A stretch of DNA of 64,000 nt, from the NCBI RefSeq assembly GCF_001613125.1, contig NZ_BDBT01000002.1:186001-250000 (forward strand). Direction: 5' to 3'. The stretch's first letter is position 1. Each line of letters begins with the position of its first letter. Source of the DNA: Nocardia shimofusensis NBRC 100134 (GTDB taxonomy: Bacteria; Actinomycetota; Actinomycetes; Mycobacteriales; Mycobacteriaceae). The translations under genes were made by a program, and so were the position numbers. Below are positions 33,123-41,287 of the stretch, one piece after another. A model generated the notes under the pieces. The model saw nothing but the letters and a program-made list of their open reading frames with translations, did not search any database and was not told the origin of the DNA.

Positions 33123-33893
33123 CTACCCGGCGGCCCCGACACTTCCCGGCGCGCGACGCAGCAGGTAGATGTCCATGATCCAGCCTTTTTCGGCGCGCAG
33201 CCGGGAGCGCACCTCGACGATGCGCTCGCGCACGTCGCGCAGTTGCCCGGCGATCAGGGTCTCGTCGGGCATGCCCAGATAGGCGCCCCACCAGATGTGC
33301 ACGTCGCCGGGGACCTCGGTGAAGGCGCAGTCGCCGTCGAGCATGACCAGCGTCGAGCCCGGTCCCAGCCCCTCGTCGCGCACCCTGCGCCCGGTGGTGA
33401 TGTGCACGGGTTCGCCGATCTCGTGCAGCACGATGCGATGGCGCGCGGCCAAGGCCTGGGCGCTCGTCACGCCGGGGATCACCTCGTAGTCGAAGTCGAG
33501 CGTGCCGCGGCGCAGCACCCGCTCGATCATCCGCAGGGTGCTGTCGTAGAGCGAGGGATCGCCCCAGACCAGGATGCCGCCGACCCCGTCGACCTCGGCG
33601 AAGGACTGTTCCAGCAGTTCCGCGCGGCGCTCGTGCCAGTCTTCGACCACGCCCCGGTAGGCGGGGGCGCTGCCGGGGGTGCGCTCGCGCGGCGGGTCGG
33701 CGATCTCCACGATCCGGGGTGCGGAGTCCAGGTGGGCGCGCAGGATCTCGGTGCGCACCTCGACCAGCTCGCGTTTGGCCTCGCCTTTGCCGATCACGAA
33801 GAACACCTCGACCTGCCGGATGGCCTCGACGGCCTGCATCGTCACCTGCCGCGGGTCGCCCGCGCCGATACCGATCACGTAGAGCTTGCGCAT
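33123..33893 (-). CDS. cobF: Precorrin-6A synthase (deacetylating)
   Basis: A 256-residue S-adenosylmethionine-dependent methyltransferase of the tetrapyrrole class. The N-terminus [19 protein letters not shown] is the class signature, with the later substrate block [17 protein letters not shown] and [20 protein letters not shown]. Length and blocks fit CobF, which methylates C-1 of precorrin-5 and releases acetate in the aerobic cobalamin pathway. The ATG at 33893 begins the conserved strand; the longer frame does not. No other cobalamin gene is nearby, so it is an isolated member. It is divergent from thyA across about 110 bp. Confidence 0.85.
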   Translation of the reverse strand: MRKLYVIGIGAGDPRQVTMQAVEAIRQVEVFFVIGKGEAKRELVEVRTEILRAHLDSAPRIVEIADPPRERTPGSAPAYRGVVEDWHERRAELLEQSFAEVDGVGGILVWGDPSLYDSTLRMIERVLRRGTLDFDYEVIPGVTSAQALAARHRIVLHEIGEPVHITTGRRVRDEGLGPGSTLVMLDGDCAFTEVPGDVHIWWGAYLGMPDETLIAGQLRDVRERIVEVRSRLRAEKGWIMDIYLLRRAPGSVGAAG

Positions 33894-33990
33894 CCGCCGA
33901 GCATGCCAGGATCGCCGGTGCATGCCCGGCCCGGCCCGATCGGGCCTGCCGGCCTCGAGCCCGACCGTCCGTCACCGTGAGGAGCCCGAC

Positions 33991-33996
33991 TAAGCT
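33991..33996 (+). promoter_or_regulatory. TANNNT -10 element, leaderless-type start
   Basis: TAAGCT is 7 nt before the GTG start of thyA. It supports GTG 34004 as the start rather than the longer open frame upstream. Confidence 0.5.
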
Positions 33997-34003
33997 TTCC
34001 GGC

Positions 34004-34822
34004 GTGGAGACGGACACGGAAGTTCCACCGGATCGCCAGTACGAGGACCTCCTGCGGCTCGTGCTCGAGACCGGCACACCGAAGGGCGACCGCACCGGCA
34101 CCGGCACCCGCAGCGTGTTCGGCCATCAGCTGCGCTATGACCTGTCGGCCGGCTTTCCGCTGGTCACCACCAAGAAGGTGCACCTGAAGTCGATCGTCTA
34201 CGAGTTGCTGTGGTTCCTGCGCGGCGACTCCAACGTGAGCTGGCTGCGCGAGCACGGGGTGACGATCTGGGACGAATGGGCCGCGCCCGACGGTGAGCTC
34301 GGCCCGGTCTACGGCGTGCAGTGGCGGTCCTGGCCGACCCCCGACGGCAATCACATCGACCAGATCTCCCAGGTGCTGCACACCTTGCGCACCGATCCCG
34401 ACTCCCGGCGCATGATCGTCTCGGCCTGGAATGTCGCCGAACTGGACAAGATGGCGCTGGCGCCCTGCCATGCGCTGTTCCAGTTCCACGTCGCCGACGG
34501 CAAGCTGTCCTGCCAGCTCTACCAGCGCAGCGCCGACCTGTTCCTCGGCGTGCCGTTCAACATCGCCGGCTACGCGCTGCTCACCCACCTGGTCGCTCAG
34601 CAGGTCGAGCTCGAGCCCGGCGAGTTCATCTGGACCGGCGGCGACTGTCATATCTACGACAACCACATCGACCAGGTCACCGAGCAGATCTCCCGCGAGC
34701 CCTATCCGTTCCCGCGGCTGGAGCTGCGCCCGGCGCCCTCGCTGTTCGACTACGCCTACGAGGACATCTCCGTGACCGGCTACCGGCATCACCCGCCGAT
34801 CAAGGCTCCGGTGGCGGTGTGA
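34004..34822 (+). CDS. thyA: Thymidylate synthase
   Basis: A 272-residue ThyA. It converts dUMP to dTMP with methylene-tetrahydrofolate, producing dihydrofolate. The catalytic Cys is in [11 protein letters not shown] at about residue 155. Other conserved blocks are [48 protein letters not shown], the phosphate-binding [26 protein letters not shown] and [12 protein letters not shown] 34004 gives a normal N-terminus. The TGA overlaps the DHFR start by 4 nt (GTGA); the two enzymes act consecutively in the folate cycle. Confidence 0.95.
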   Translation: METDTEVPPDRQYEDLLRLVLETGTPKGDRTGTGTRSVFGHQLRYDLSAGFPLVTTKKVHLKSIVYELLWFLRGDSNVSWLREHGVTIWDEWAAPDGELGPVYGVQWRSWPTPDGNHIDQISQVLHTLRTDPDSRRMIVSAWNVAELDKMALAPCHALFQFHVADGKLSCQLYQRSADLFLGVPFNIAGYALLTHLVAQQVELEPGEFIWTGGDCHIYDNHIDQVTEQISREPYPFPRLELRPAPSLFDYAYEDISVTGYRHHPPIKAPVAV

Positions 34823-35334
34823 GCACCATCGTGTCCACCCGCACCATCGGCCTGATCTGGGCGCAGAGCCCCGAGGGCGTCGTCGGGTTCGAGAACACCA
34901 TCCCCTGGCGCGTGCCCGAGGACATGGCCAACTTCCGCACCGTCACCTGGGGGCACCCGGTGATCATGGGCCGCAAGACCTGGGATTCGCTGCCGCCGAA
35001 GTTCCGCCCGCTGGCCGGACGCCGCAATATCGTGCTCACCCGGCAGCCGAACTGGTCCGCCCCGGGCGCCGAGCGCGCGAGCTCGCTGACCGAGGCGCTG
35101 GCGATGACCGAACCGGAATCGGTGTGGGTGGCCGGTGGTGCGGAAATCTATGCCACGGCAATGGATTTCGCGACCGAACTGCTGGTCACCGAGGTGCAGG
35201 TCAGTGTGCAGGGCGACGCGCACGCACCGGACATCGGCCCGGAATGGCGGCTGCTGGAATCCGAGCCCGAGCGCGTCTCCGCCACCGGCCTGCGCTTTCG
35301 TATCGATCGTTACGTGCGTCGAACCCGCACCTGA
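34819..35334 (+). CDS. folA: Dihydrofolate reductase
   Basis: A 171-residue DHFR. It reduces the dihydrofolate made by ThyA with NADPH. The substrate-binding acid is Asp35 in [12 protein letters not shown]. The nucleotide-binding blocks are [12 protein letters not shown] and the [13 protein letters not shown] loop, and the C-terminal strands follow the family. It starts with GTG inside the thyA stop, so it is translationally coupled to it, as in mycobacteria (dfrA/folA). Confidence 0.95.
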   Translation: MSTIVSTRTIGLIWAQSPEGVVGFENTIPWRVPEDMANFRTVTWGHPVIMGRKTWDSLPPKFRPLAGRRNIVLTRQPNWSAPGAERASSLTEALAMTEPESVWVAGGAEIYATAMDFATELLVTEVQVSVQGDAHAPDIGPEWRLLESEPERVSATGLRFRIDRYVRRTRT

Positions 35335-35480
35335 GCGGGGCCGACGCACGAGCGACCGCGGGCGGGTCGGCAAAGCGGACACGCCCGCCCGAGCGGTCCG
35401 GCATACTCCAAGGACACCGGCGGCGAGCGCCCCGTCGTCGGCCGATCTCGACGCGAACGCATCTCGCGAAAGGCATTCCC

Positions 35481-35807
35481 ATGGACAAGAAGTCGCTGAC
35501 CGCCCTGGCTCGCCAGCAGCTCAAGCTGGCCGCCACCGCGTCGAGCGGACGCAGTTCGCAGACCGTCTACGGCGGGCACACCCACTCGCTGCGCCAGACT
35601 GTGGTCGCCCTCACAGCGGGGCAGAGCCTGGCCGAGCACGACAACGGCGGCGACGCCACCATCCACGTCCTGACCGGCACGTTGACGCTGATCAGCGGCG
35701 TCGACGAATGGAAAGGCTCGGCGGGTGACCTGATCGTGGTGCCCAAGGCCAGGCACAGCGTGAAGGCCGACGACGACGTCGCGTTCCTGCTGACGGTGGC
35801 GATCTAG
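35481..35807 (+). CDS. Small cupin protein
   Basis: A 108-residue single cupin domain. The first motif is around TAGQSLAEHDNGGDATIHVL and the second is GDLIVVPKARHSVKAD. Most metal ligands of cupin-2 enzymes are reduced to His64-like (ATIHVL) and His in RHSV, so it may bind metal weakly or only a small ligand. AAAGG precedes the ATG. It lies 17 bp upstream of the DyP peroxidase gene, though a separate -10 element is present there. Function unknown, perhaps a redox or ligand-binding role. Confidence 0.75.
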   Translation: MDKKSLTALARQQLKLAATASSGRSSQTVYGGHTHSLRQTVVALTAGQSLAEHDNGGDATIHVLTGTLTLISGVDEWKGSAGDLIVVPKARHSVKADDDVAFLLTVAI

Positions 35808-35810
35808 CCC

Positions 35811-35816
35811 TAGGCT
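35811..35816 (+). promoter_or_regulatory. TANNNT -10 element, leaderless-type start
   Basis: TAGGCT is 7 nt upstream of the DyP peroxidase ATG, just after the cupin stop. Confidence 0.5.
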
Positions 35817-35823
35817 GTCGGGC

Positions 35824-36855
35824 ATGGGTGAGCCGCAGCCGATCCTCGAACCGCTCACGCCCGCCGCCATCTTCCTCGTCGCCACCATCGACGAAGGCGG
35901 CGAGGCGACCGCGCGCGACCTGCTCGAGGATCTGCCGGGCCTACGCCGCTCGGTCGGGTTCCGGTTGCCCGGGGCGAATCTCAGCTGTGTCGCCTCGATC
36001 GGCTCGCGGGCCTGGGACCGGCTGTTCGCCGGTCCCCGCCCGGCCGAGTTGCACGTGCTGCGCGAATTCGCCGGCAAGGTCCATCGCGCGCCCTCCACCC
36101 CGGGTGATCTGCTCTTCCACATCCGCGCCGAGGTCCAGGACGCCTGCTTCGAGCTGGCGATGACCATCGCCGACCGGCTGGCGGGCGCGGCGACCATCGT
36201 CGACGAGACCGTCGGCTTCCGGTACTTCGAACAGCGCGACCTGCTCGGCTTCGTCGACGGCACCGAGAACCCCGAAGGGCGCGAAGCCGTCGAGCACACG
36301 CTGATCACCGAAGCCGACGATCCCGATTTCGCCGGCGGCAGCTATGTGATCGTGCAGAAATACCTGCACCCGATGCGCGAGTGGCGGGCGCTGTCCGTCG
36401 AAGAGCAGGAACGGGTCATCGGGCGCACCAAGCTCGATGATTTCGAACTGCCCGACGAGGTGAAACCGGCCGATTCGCACGTGGCGGTGAACACCGTGGT
36501 CGACGAGAACGGCGCCGAACGCAAGATCACCCGCGCCAACATGCCCTTCGGCAGCGTGCGCGAGGGCGAGTTCGGCACCTACTACATCGCCTACGCCGCC
36601 ACCCCGACGGTCACCGAGACCATGCTGTCGCGCATGTTCGAGGGCACCGAGGACGCCCCCTACGACCGCATCCTCGATTTCTCCACCGCGATCACCGGCA
36701 CCCTGTTCTTCACCCCGCCGCTGGACTTCTTCGACAACCTGCCCGACCCGCCCGGCGCCGCCGCGACCGAGCCGGCCGATACGCAGGCGCGACCGCTCGG
36801 CGCCAACTCCGACGGCTCACTCGGTATCGGCACACTGCAAAGGAGCACCCCGTGA
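35824..36855 (+). CDS. Dye-decolorizing peroxidase, encapsulin cargo
   Basis: A 343-residue DyP-type heme peroxidase. The distal GFVDGTENPEG block carries the catalytic Asp, the proximal heme ligand is the His in DSHVAVN, and the distal Arg is in KITRANMPFG. The C-terminus, after a Pro/Ala-rich linker, ends DGSLGIGTLQRSTP. DGSLGIG-L is the targeting peptide that docks DyP into encapsulin shells. It oxidises aromatic substrates with H2O2 and is probably enclosed in the shell encoded by the next gene. The stop overlaps the encapsulin GTG by 4 nt, so the pair is coupled. Confidence 0.93.
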   Translation: MGEPQPILEPLTPAAIFLVATIDEGGEATARDLLEDLPGLRRSVGFRLPGANLSCVASIGSRAWDRLFAGPRPAELHVLREFAGKVHRAPSTPGDLLFHIRAEVQDACFELAMTIADRLAGAATIVDETVGFRYFEQRDLLGFVDGTENPEGREAVEHTLITEADDPDFAGGSYVIVQKYLHPMREWRALSVEEQERVIGRTKLDDFELPDEVKPADSHVAVNTVVDENGAERKITRANMPFGSVREGEFGTYYIAYAATPTVTETMLSRMFEGTEDAPYDRILDFSTAITGTLFFTPPLDFFDNLPDPPGAAATEPADTQARPLGANSDGSLGIGTLQRSTP

Positions 36856-37652
36856 ACAACCTGCATCGCGAACTCGCGCCGATCACCGGCGCGGCGTGGG
36901 CGGCCGTCGAGGAAGAGGCGACCCGCACCTTCAAGCGCCACATCGCCGGCCGCCGCGTGGTCGACGTGTCCGGTCCGCACGGCGTGGACTACTCCGCGGT
37001 CGGCCTGGGCCGCACCACCTCCATCGATGCGCCCGACGAAGGCGTGCAGGCCCGTCAGCGCCTGGTCGCCCCGCTGGTCGAACTGCGGGTGCCGTTCACG
37101 CTCTCGCGCGAGGAACTCGACAATGTCGAGCGCGGCGCCGAAGACGCCGACCTGGACCCGGTGAAGGAGGCGGCCCGCCGCATCGCCTTCGCCGAGGACC
37201 GCGCGATCTTCGAGGGCTACGCCGCCGCGGGCATCACCGGCATCCGGGCCGCCGCCTCCAACGCACCCCTCACCCTGCCCACCGAGTCACGCATGGTTCC
37301 CGAGGCCATCGCCCAGGCACTGACCGAACTGCGCCTGGCAGGCGTCGACGGCCCGTACTCGGTGCTGCTCAGCGCGGAGCTCTACACCGAGGTCAGCGAG
37401 ACCTCCGACCACGGCTACCCCATCCGCGTCCACATCGAGCGCATGTTCCCCGACGGCGAGATCATCTGGGCCCCCGCCATCGAGGGCGCCTTCGTCGTCA
37501 CCACCCGCGGCGGCGACTTCGAACTCACCCTCGGCCAGGATCTGTCCATCGGCTACCTCTCCCACGACGCCGACACCGTCGAGCTCTACTTCCAGCAGAC
37601 CCTGCAGTTCCGCGTCTACACCGCCGAAGCCGCCGTCGCCCTGCGCCGCTGA
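36852..37652 (+). CDS. Encapsulin shell protein (family 1)
   Basis: A 266-residue HK97-fold shell protein. The N-terminus MNNLHRELAPITGAAWAAVE and the blocks VDVSGPHGVDYSAVGLGR, EGYAAAGITGI, VLLSAELYTEVSETSDHGYP and DLSIGYLSHDADTVELYFQQ are characteristic of family 1 encapsulins such as that of Mycobacterium and Brevibacterium. It assembles into a closed nanocompartment that holds the DyP peroxidase through the peptide at its C-terminus. AAAGGAGC serves as ribosome site inside the DyP end, before the GTG. Confidence 0.95.
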   Translation: MNNLHRELAPITGAAWAAVEEEATRTFKRHIAGRRVVDVSGPHGVDYSAVGLGRTTSIDAPDEGVQARQRLVAPLVELRVPFTLSREELDNVERGAEDADLDPVKEAARRIAFAEDRAIFEGYAAAGITGIRAAASNAPLTLPTESRMVPEAIAQALTELRLAGVDGPYSVLLSAELYTEVSETSDHGYPIRVHIERMFPDGEIIWAPAIEGAFVVTTRGGDFELTLGQDLSIGYLSHDADTVELYFQQTLQFRVYTAEAAVALRR

Positions 37653-37665
37653 GCGCGACGGCAGG

Positions 37666-38085
37666 TCAGTACGCCCACGGGTCGACGATCTCGATACCGG
37701 TGCCCGCGAAGTCCCGGACGTTGCGAGTGGCCAACACCGCTCCCCGGCTCACGCAGATCGCCGCGATTTGGGCATCGGCCATCGAGATGGGCTGTCCCAC
37801 ACACTCTCTCGCTATCACGAGATCGGCGTATCTACTCGCTGCAGCGGTGTCGAACCTCTCGATTCGACCCTGCAGATCTTCGTAGAGCACGGCGTCGATG
37901 CCCGCGACCAGCCCTGCCTTACGGCGCCCATCGGGTAGCCGACGAACGCCATACCAGAGCTCGGCGGCCGTGACGGCGGTAGTTGCGATCCCTACGGCAG
38001 GCTGTGCATCCAGCCAGTCGATCACCCGCTGCTCAGGCGCCTGCTTCACGACCTCGGAGAGCACGTTCGTATCGAGGATGATCAC
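37666..38085 (-). CDS. vapC: PIN-domain toxin, VapC-type
   Basis: A 139-residue PIN-domain ribonuclease. Conserved acidic residues are Asp5 (MIILDTNVLSE), Glu42 (AAELWYG), Asp104 (SMADAQIAAI) and Asp125 (RNVRDF). The FitB-like variant is suggested by length and by the antitoxin type. It is expected to cleave RNA when free of its antitoxin, which is encoded upstream with a 4-nt overlap (ATGA). The 3' end is convergent with the encapsulin gene and only 13 bp from it. Confidence 0.9.
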   Translation of the reverse strand: MIILDTNVLSEVVKQAPEQRVIDWLDAQPAVGIATTAVTAAELWYGVRRLPDGRRKAGLVAGIDAVLYEDLQGRIERFDTAAASRYADLVIARECVGQPISMADAQIAAICVSRGAVLATRNVRDFAGTGIEIVDPWAY

Positions 38086-38321
38086 TCGAACTCCGCAGGG
38101 CGCGGTGCCTGATCACGTGCGGGCAGATCGAGCTCCGCGCCACCCAGCTGGGCAAACCGCGCGCGAATGCGGCTACCCAGCCGGGCAGGAGGCGAGGACT
38201 CGAGCTGATCGGCCAGAATCGCCCGCACCTCGGCTTCCATCGAACGCCCGTGCCGAGCCGCCTGCAACCGCAGCCGCAGATGCAGCTCGTCATCGAATCC
38301 GCGGATGGTCAATGTGGCCAT
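38082..38321 (-). CDS. vapB: Ribbon-helix-helix antitoxin, FitA/VapB-type
   Basis: A 79-residue antitoxin. The N-terminal ribbon-helix-helix is MATLTIRGFDDELHLRLRLQ with AARHGRSMEAEVRAIL; the C-terminal Pro-rich tail probably fills the toxin active site. Start 38321 gives the conserved MATLTIRGFDD; ATG 38333 (adding MGVS) is an alternative. A perfect palindrome begins 10 bp upstream of the start, which supports autoregulation by the antitoxin-toxin complex. Confidence 0.85.
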   Translation of the reverse strand: MATLTIRGFDDELHLRLRLQAARHGRSMEAEVRAILADQLESSPPARLGSRIRARFAQLGGAELDLPARDQAPRPAEFE

Positions 38322-38330
38322 GGATACCCC

Positions 38331-38360
38331 CATTGCTGTCGGTGACAGCAATGCTAGCAT
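38331..38360. promoter_or_regulatory. Palindromic operator of the VapBC pair
   Basis: A perfect inverted repeat with 10-bp arms (CATTGCTGTC and GACAGCAATG, 3-bp centre GGT) at 38331-38353, partly overlapping a second perfect palindrome ATGCTAGCAT at 38351-38360. Both lie directly in front of the antitoxin gene, the normal site for ribbon-helix-helix autoregulation. Confidence 0.75.
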
Positions 38361-38419
38361 ATGACTCGATTCCGGTGCGCGGTAGCGTGGCGCTCGGAGA
38401 ACGCGGGAGGCTGATTCGG

Positions 38420-38950
38420 ATGGCGATGGTTCGGGCCGGTGTGGTGCCGGGACGGCGCACGGCGATCTACGGCGGGATCGCGTTCGCGCTGGTGGTCGGG
38501 GTGACGCTGGCGGTGGTGGCCGGGTTCGGGTGGGGCCGGGTGTTCACCGGCTTGTCGGCCGGGCTCGTCGCGGGGGTGGCGGCGCTGGTGGCGTTGTACA
38601 AGCGCGACGCGGTGGTGCTGACCGAGGACGCCATCGAGTTGCGCACGCCTTTGACGCATGAGGTTGTGCCGTGGGATCGGGTGGTCGGTGCCAGGTTCGC
38701 ACTCGACGAGCAGGCCCGGTGGTCGCTGGCGCTGGATCTCACCGGTGGCGACGAGGAGCACGGGGAGCTGGTGCTGTTGTCGATTCCGCCGGTTCGGCAG
38801 CCGGTCTCGGGCGCCTACGACCTGCGCAAGCGTGAGCAGGTGAACGAGATCCGAGAATTCTTGCGGCGCAAACGGATTGCGGTGACGGTGTTGCCGGAGA
38901 TCGCGGGGGCCCTGAGCGAACACTGGAAGATCGCGCCGCCGACACGCTGA
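38420..38950 (+). CDS. PH-domain membrane protein
   Basis: A 176-residue protein with two membrane helices near the N-terminus (about residues 15-35 and 40-58), followed by a soluble bacterial PH-like domain (VLTEDAIELRTPLTHEVVPW, then GARFALDEQARWSLAL). The start ATG 38420 follows GGGAGG. Such proteins occur widely in actinobacteria and are of unknown function. The divergent VapBC operator lies 60 bp upstream, so the promoter regions are close. Confidence 0.7.
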   Translation: MAMVRAGVVPGRRTAIYGGIAFALVVGVTLAVVAGFGWGRVFTGLSAGLVAGVAALVALYKRDAVVLTEDAIELRTPLTHEVVPWDRVVGARFALDEQARWSLALDLTGGDEEHGELVLLSIPPVRQPVSGAYDLRKREQVNEIREFLRRKRIAVTVLPEIAGALSEHWKIAPPTR

Positions 38951-39023
38951 GACGGTGCGGCGGGCGCGCGGGCACCGGCCACCGCGCGCGGCGTTCCGCG
39001 TGACGGGCCGGTGCCGACTCGTA

Positions 39024-39029
39024 TACGTT
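39024..39029 (+). promoter_or_regulatory. TANNNT -10 element, leaderless-type start
   Basis: TACGTT is 7 nt before GTG 39037 of the TerD-type gene, and no ribosome site lies in between. Confidence 0.5.
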
Positions 39030-39036
39030 GGTTCGC

Positions 39037-40497
39037 GTGTCGATGATGAAGGGCGCCAATGTGGCGGTGCCGATGTCCGCGGTCCGCATCGAGCTGGGGT
39101 GGCAATCGGGTCCGGGTGTGCCGGACGCCGACGCGTCCGCGTTGTTGCTGGTGAGCGGTAAGGTCCGCTCCGACAACGACTTCGTGTTCTACAACCAGCC
39201 CACGCATCCCTCCGGGGCGGTGAAGCACGAGGGCAAGCAGCAGGGGCCGACGGTCCTGGACGTGCTCTCGGTGCAGTTGTCCACCGTCGAACCGCAGGTC
39301 GAGACGATCGTGATCGCGGCGTCCACCGACGGCGGCACCTTCGGTCAGTTCCAGGGGCTCTACGTGCGCGTGCTCGACGCGGCGAGCGGCGCCGAGGTGG
39401 CCCGCTTCGACAGCACCGGCGCGACCAGCGAGACGGCGTTCGTGCTCGGTGAGCTCTACCGCCGCCAGGGCGCCTGGAAGTTCCGCGCCGTGGGCCAGGG
39501 CTACGACTCCGGATTGGCCGGCCTGGCCACCGATTTCGGCATCTCGGTCGACGAGCCCGCTCCGGCCGCCGCCCCGCAACAGCAGCAGCAGTTCACCCCA
39601 CCGCCTCCGCCGCCCCCGCCGACGCAGCAATTCGCACCGCCGCAACAGCAGCAGTTCGCGCCCCCACCGCCGAACCAGCAGTTCGCACCGCCGCCGCCCC
39701 CGCAGCAGTACGCGCCGCCGCCGAACCAGCAGTTCGCGCCCCCACCGCCGAACCAGCAGTTCGCACCGCCGCCGCCCCCGCAACAGTTCGCGCCGCCGCC
39801 TCCGCCGCAGCAGCAGTTCGCGCCGCCGCCCCCCACCGGCGGTGGCGCGCCGGTGAACCTGAGCAAGATCTCGCTGACCAAGGAATCGCCCTCGGTCTCG
39901 CTCACCAAGCAGGGCGCCACCGGCGGCACCATGCGGATCAACCTGAACTGGACCTCCCAGCACCAGCCGCAGCGCGGCGGCCTGTTCGGCCGCAGGCGCG
40001 GCGGCGGTGGTCTTGACCTGGACCTGAGCTGCTTCTTCGAGCTCGCCGACGGCCGGATCGGCTCGGTGCGCGCGCTGGACCGCTCCTTCGGCGCCCTGGA
40101 CCGGCCGCCGTTCATCCGGCTCGACCAGGACGACCGCACCGGTTCCAGCACGACCGGCGAAAACCTCGACATCAATCTGGATTTCGCCGGCCAGCTGCGC
40201 CGCATCCTGGTATTCACCTCGATCTACGAGGGCGCCAACGATTTCCGCGGCGTGCACGCCACCGCCACCCTGTACCCGCTGAACTGCCCGCCGATCGAGA
40301 TGACCCTCGACGGCTGCATGGACGACTCCCGCGACGCCGTGCTCGCCCACATCGAGAACATCAACGGCGAACTCGTGGTCCGCCGCGAGGGCACCTTCAT
40401 CCGCCCGCCCGCCGGACGACCGGGCGGGGGCATCATCGAGATCGCCCAGCGCTACCACTGGGACTTCGGTTTCAAGGCCGGTCGCGGCAAGGACTGA
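39037..40497 (+). CDS. TerD/TerA-type stress protein with a Pro/Gln-rich linker
   Basis: A 486-residue protein of the tellurium-resistance/calcium-binding stress family. Residues 1-180 are a TerD domain (KGANVAVPMSAVRIELGW, then SDNDFVFYNQP, and GELYRRQGAWKFRAVGQGY). About 100 residues of PPPP/QQQFAPP repeats follow (roughly 182-268). The C-terminal 200 residues form a second TerD-fold domain of the TerA kind (MRINLNWTS, DLDLSCFFELADGRIGSVRA, GCMDDSRDAV). TerD-fold domains bind Ca2+ and scaffold envelope-stress complexes. ATG 39043 is an alternative start. A strong hairpin follows the stop. Confidence 0.85.
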   Translation: MSMMKGANVAVPMSAVRIELGWQSGPGVPDADASALLLVSGKVRSDNDFVFYNQPTHPSGAVKHEGKQQGPTVLDVLSVQLSTVEPQVETIVIAASTDGGTFGQFQGLYVRVLDAASGAEVARFDSTGATSETAFVLGELYRRQGAWKFRAVGQGYDSGLAGLATDFGISVDEPAPAAAPQQQQQFTPPPPPPPPTQQFAPPQQQQFAPPPPNQQFAPPPPPQQYAPPPNQQFAPPPPNQQFAPPPPPQQFAPPPPPQQQFAPPPPTGGGAPVNLSKISLTKESPSVSLTKQGATGGTMRINLNWTSQHQPQRGGLFGRRRGGGGLDLDLSCFFELADGRIGSVRALDRSFGALDRPPFIRLDQDDRTGSSTTGENLDINLDFAGQLRRILVFTSIYEGANDFRGVHATATLYPLNCPPIEMTLDGCMDDSRDAVLAHIENINGELVVRREGTFIRPPAGRPGGGIIEIAQRYHWDFGFKAGRGKD

Positions 40498-40514
40498 CCG
40501 GCATTCCACGCCGA

Positions 40515-40547
40515 AACGGCCGCGTCGAGACCCTCGGCGCGGCCGTT
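40515..40547 (+). terminator. Rho-independent-like hairpin after the TerD gene
   Basis: A stem AACGGCCGCG/CGCGGCCGTT, extended inward by CGAG/CTCG across one mismatch, with a 3-nt loop, 17 bp after the stop. It also ends near the convergent TetR gene and could stop both transcripts. Confidence 0.6.
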
Positions 40548-40603
40548 CTCGTGCGCCGACCCGCAGCATGAAAGCACGCCCGCCGATCGGTCGGTCGGCC
40601 TGT

Positions 40604-41218
40604 TCAGTCCGGACGCAGCCCGCGCAGCACGATCGCCAAGCCGCCGCGGAACTCTTCCTCGGCCGACACCGTCGTCGCCGATCGGGCGGTCGCGACCAGG
40701 TGCGGGAATTCGTCGGCGGACAACGCGGCGAGAGCAGCTGTGCCCTGCCCGCCCAGCGCGGCGTAGTGGGCGTTCTGCAAGAAGCCGAACAGGAAGCCGA
40801 CGACAGTGCGCTGGGCGATCACTCGATCGGCGCCGTCGAAACCGGCGTCCGTGAGCACGCCCAGCATGGCCTCCATCCAACGCAACCCGCTGCGCGCGGA
40901 CTGCCGGTGCGCTAGCAGCAGCGGCACGGTCTGCGGATGCGTGCCGACCGCCGCGCACACGCGCTCGGCCAGCGTCTCGATGCGCTGCATCCACGGCAGG
41001 CCGGCGGGCAACGCCACGTCGACCACATCGAAAACGCTTTCCACCACGAGCACTTCGAGTCCCTCGCGATCGGGGACGTAGCGGTAGAGCGCCATCGTCG
41101 CCATGCCCAGTTCTTTGGCGACGGCGCGCATGGTGAGCGCGGACAGGCCGTCGCGGTCGATCACCGCGAGCGCCGCGGCAGCGAGATCGCCGCTGGTCAG
41201 GGAACGAGGGCGGGGCAC
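40604..41218 (-). CDS. TetR-family regulator of the peroxiredoxin-like gene
   Basis: A 204-residue TetR protein. The DNA-binding helix-turn-helix is AALAVIDRDGLSALTMRAVA, KELGMATMALYRYVPDREGL (about residues 17-55). The C-terminal part has the TetR_C-type helical bundle. The GTG start lies about 14 bp from an inverted repeat in the divergent intergenic region shared with the peroxiredoxin-like gene. The ligand is unknown. Confidence 0.85.
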   Translation of the reverse strand: MPRPRSLTSGDLAAAALAVIDRDGLSALTMRAVAKELGMATMALYRYVPDREGLEVLVVESVFDVVDVALPAGLPWMQRIETLAERVCAAVGTHPQTVPLLLAHRQSARSGLRWMEAMLGVLTDAGFDGADRVIAQRTVVGFLFGFLQNAHYAALGGQGTAALAALSADEFPHLVATARSATTVSAEEEFRGGLAIVLRGLRPD

Positions 41219-41231
41219 GAATTGACAGCGT

Positions 41232-41252
41232 ACAAGATACGCGCATACTTGT
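41232..41252. promoter_or_regulatory. Predicted TetR operator
   Basis: An imperfect inverted repeat ACAAG-(11)-CTTGT in the 69-bp gap between the TetR gene and the divergent peroxiredoxin-like gene. GCGTAC is repeated on both sides. The dimension fits TetR-type sites. Confidence 0.45.
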
Positions 41253-41287
41253 TAGGCGTACTGCGTACACTAACGAAGGAGTCCGCC

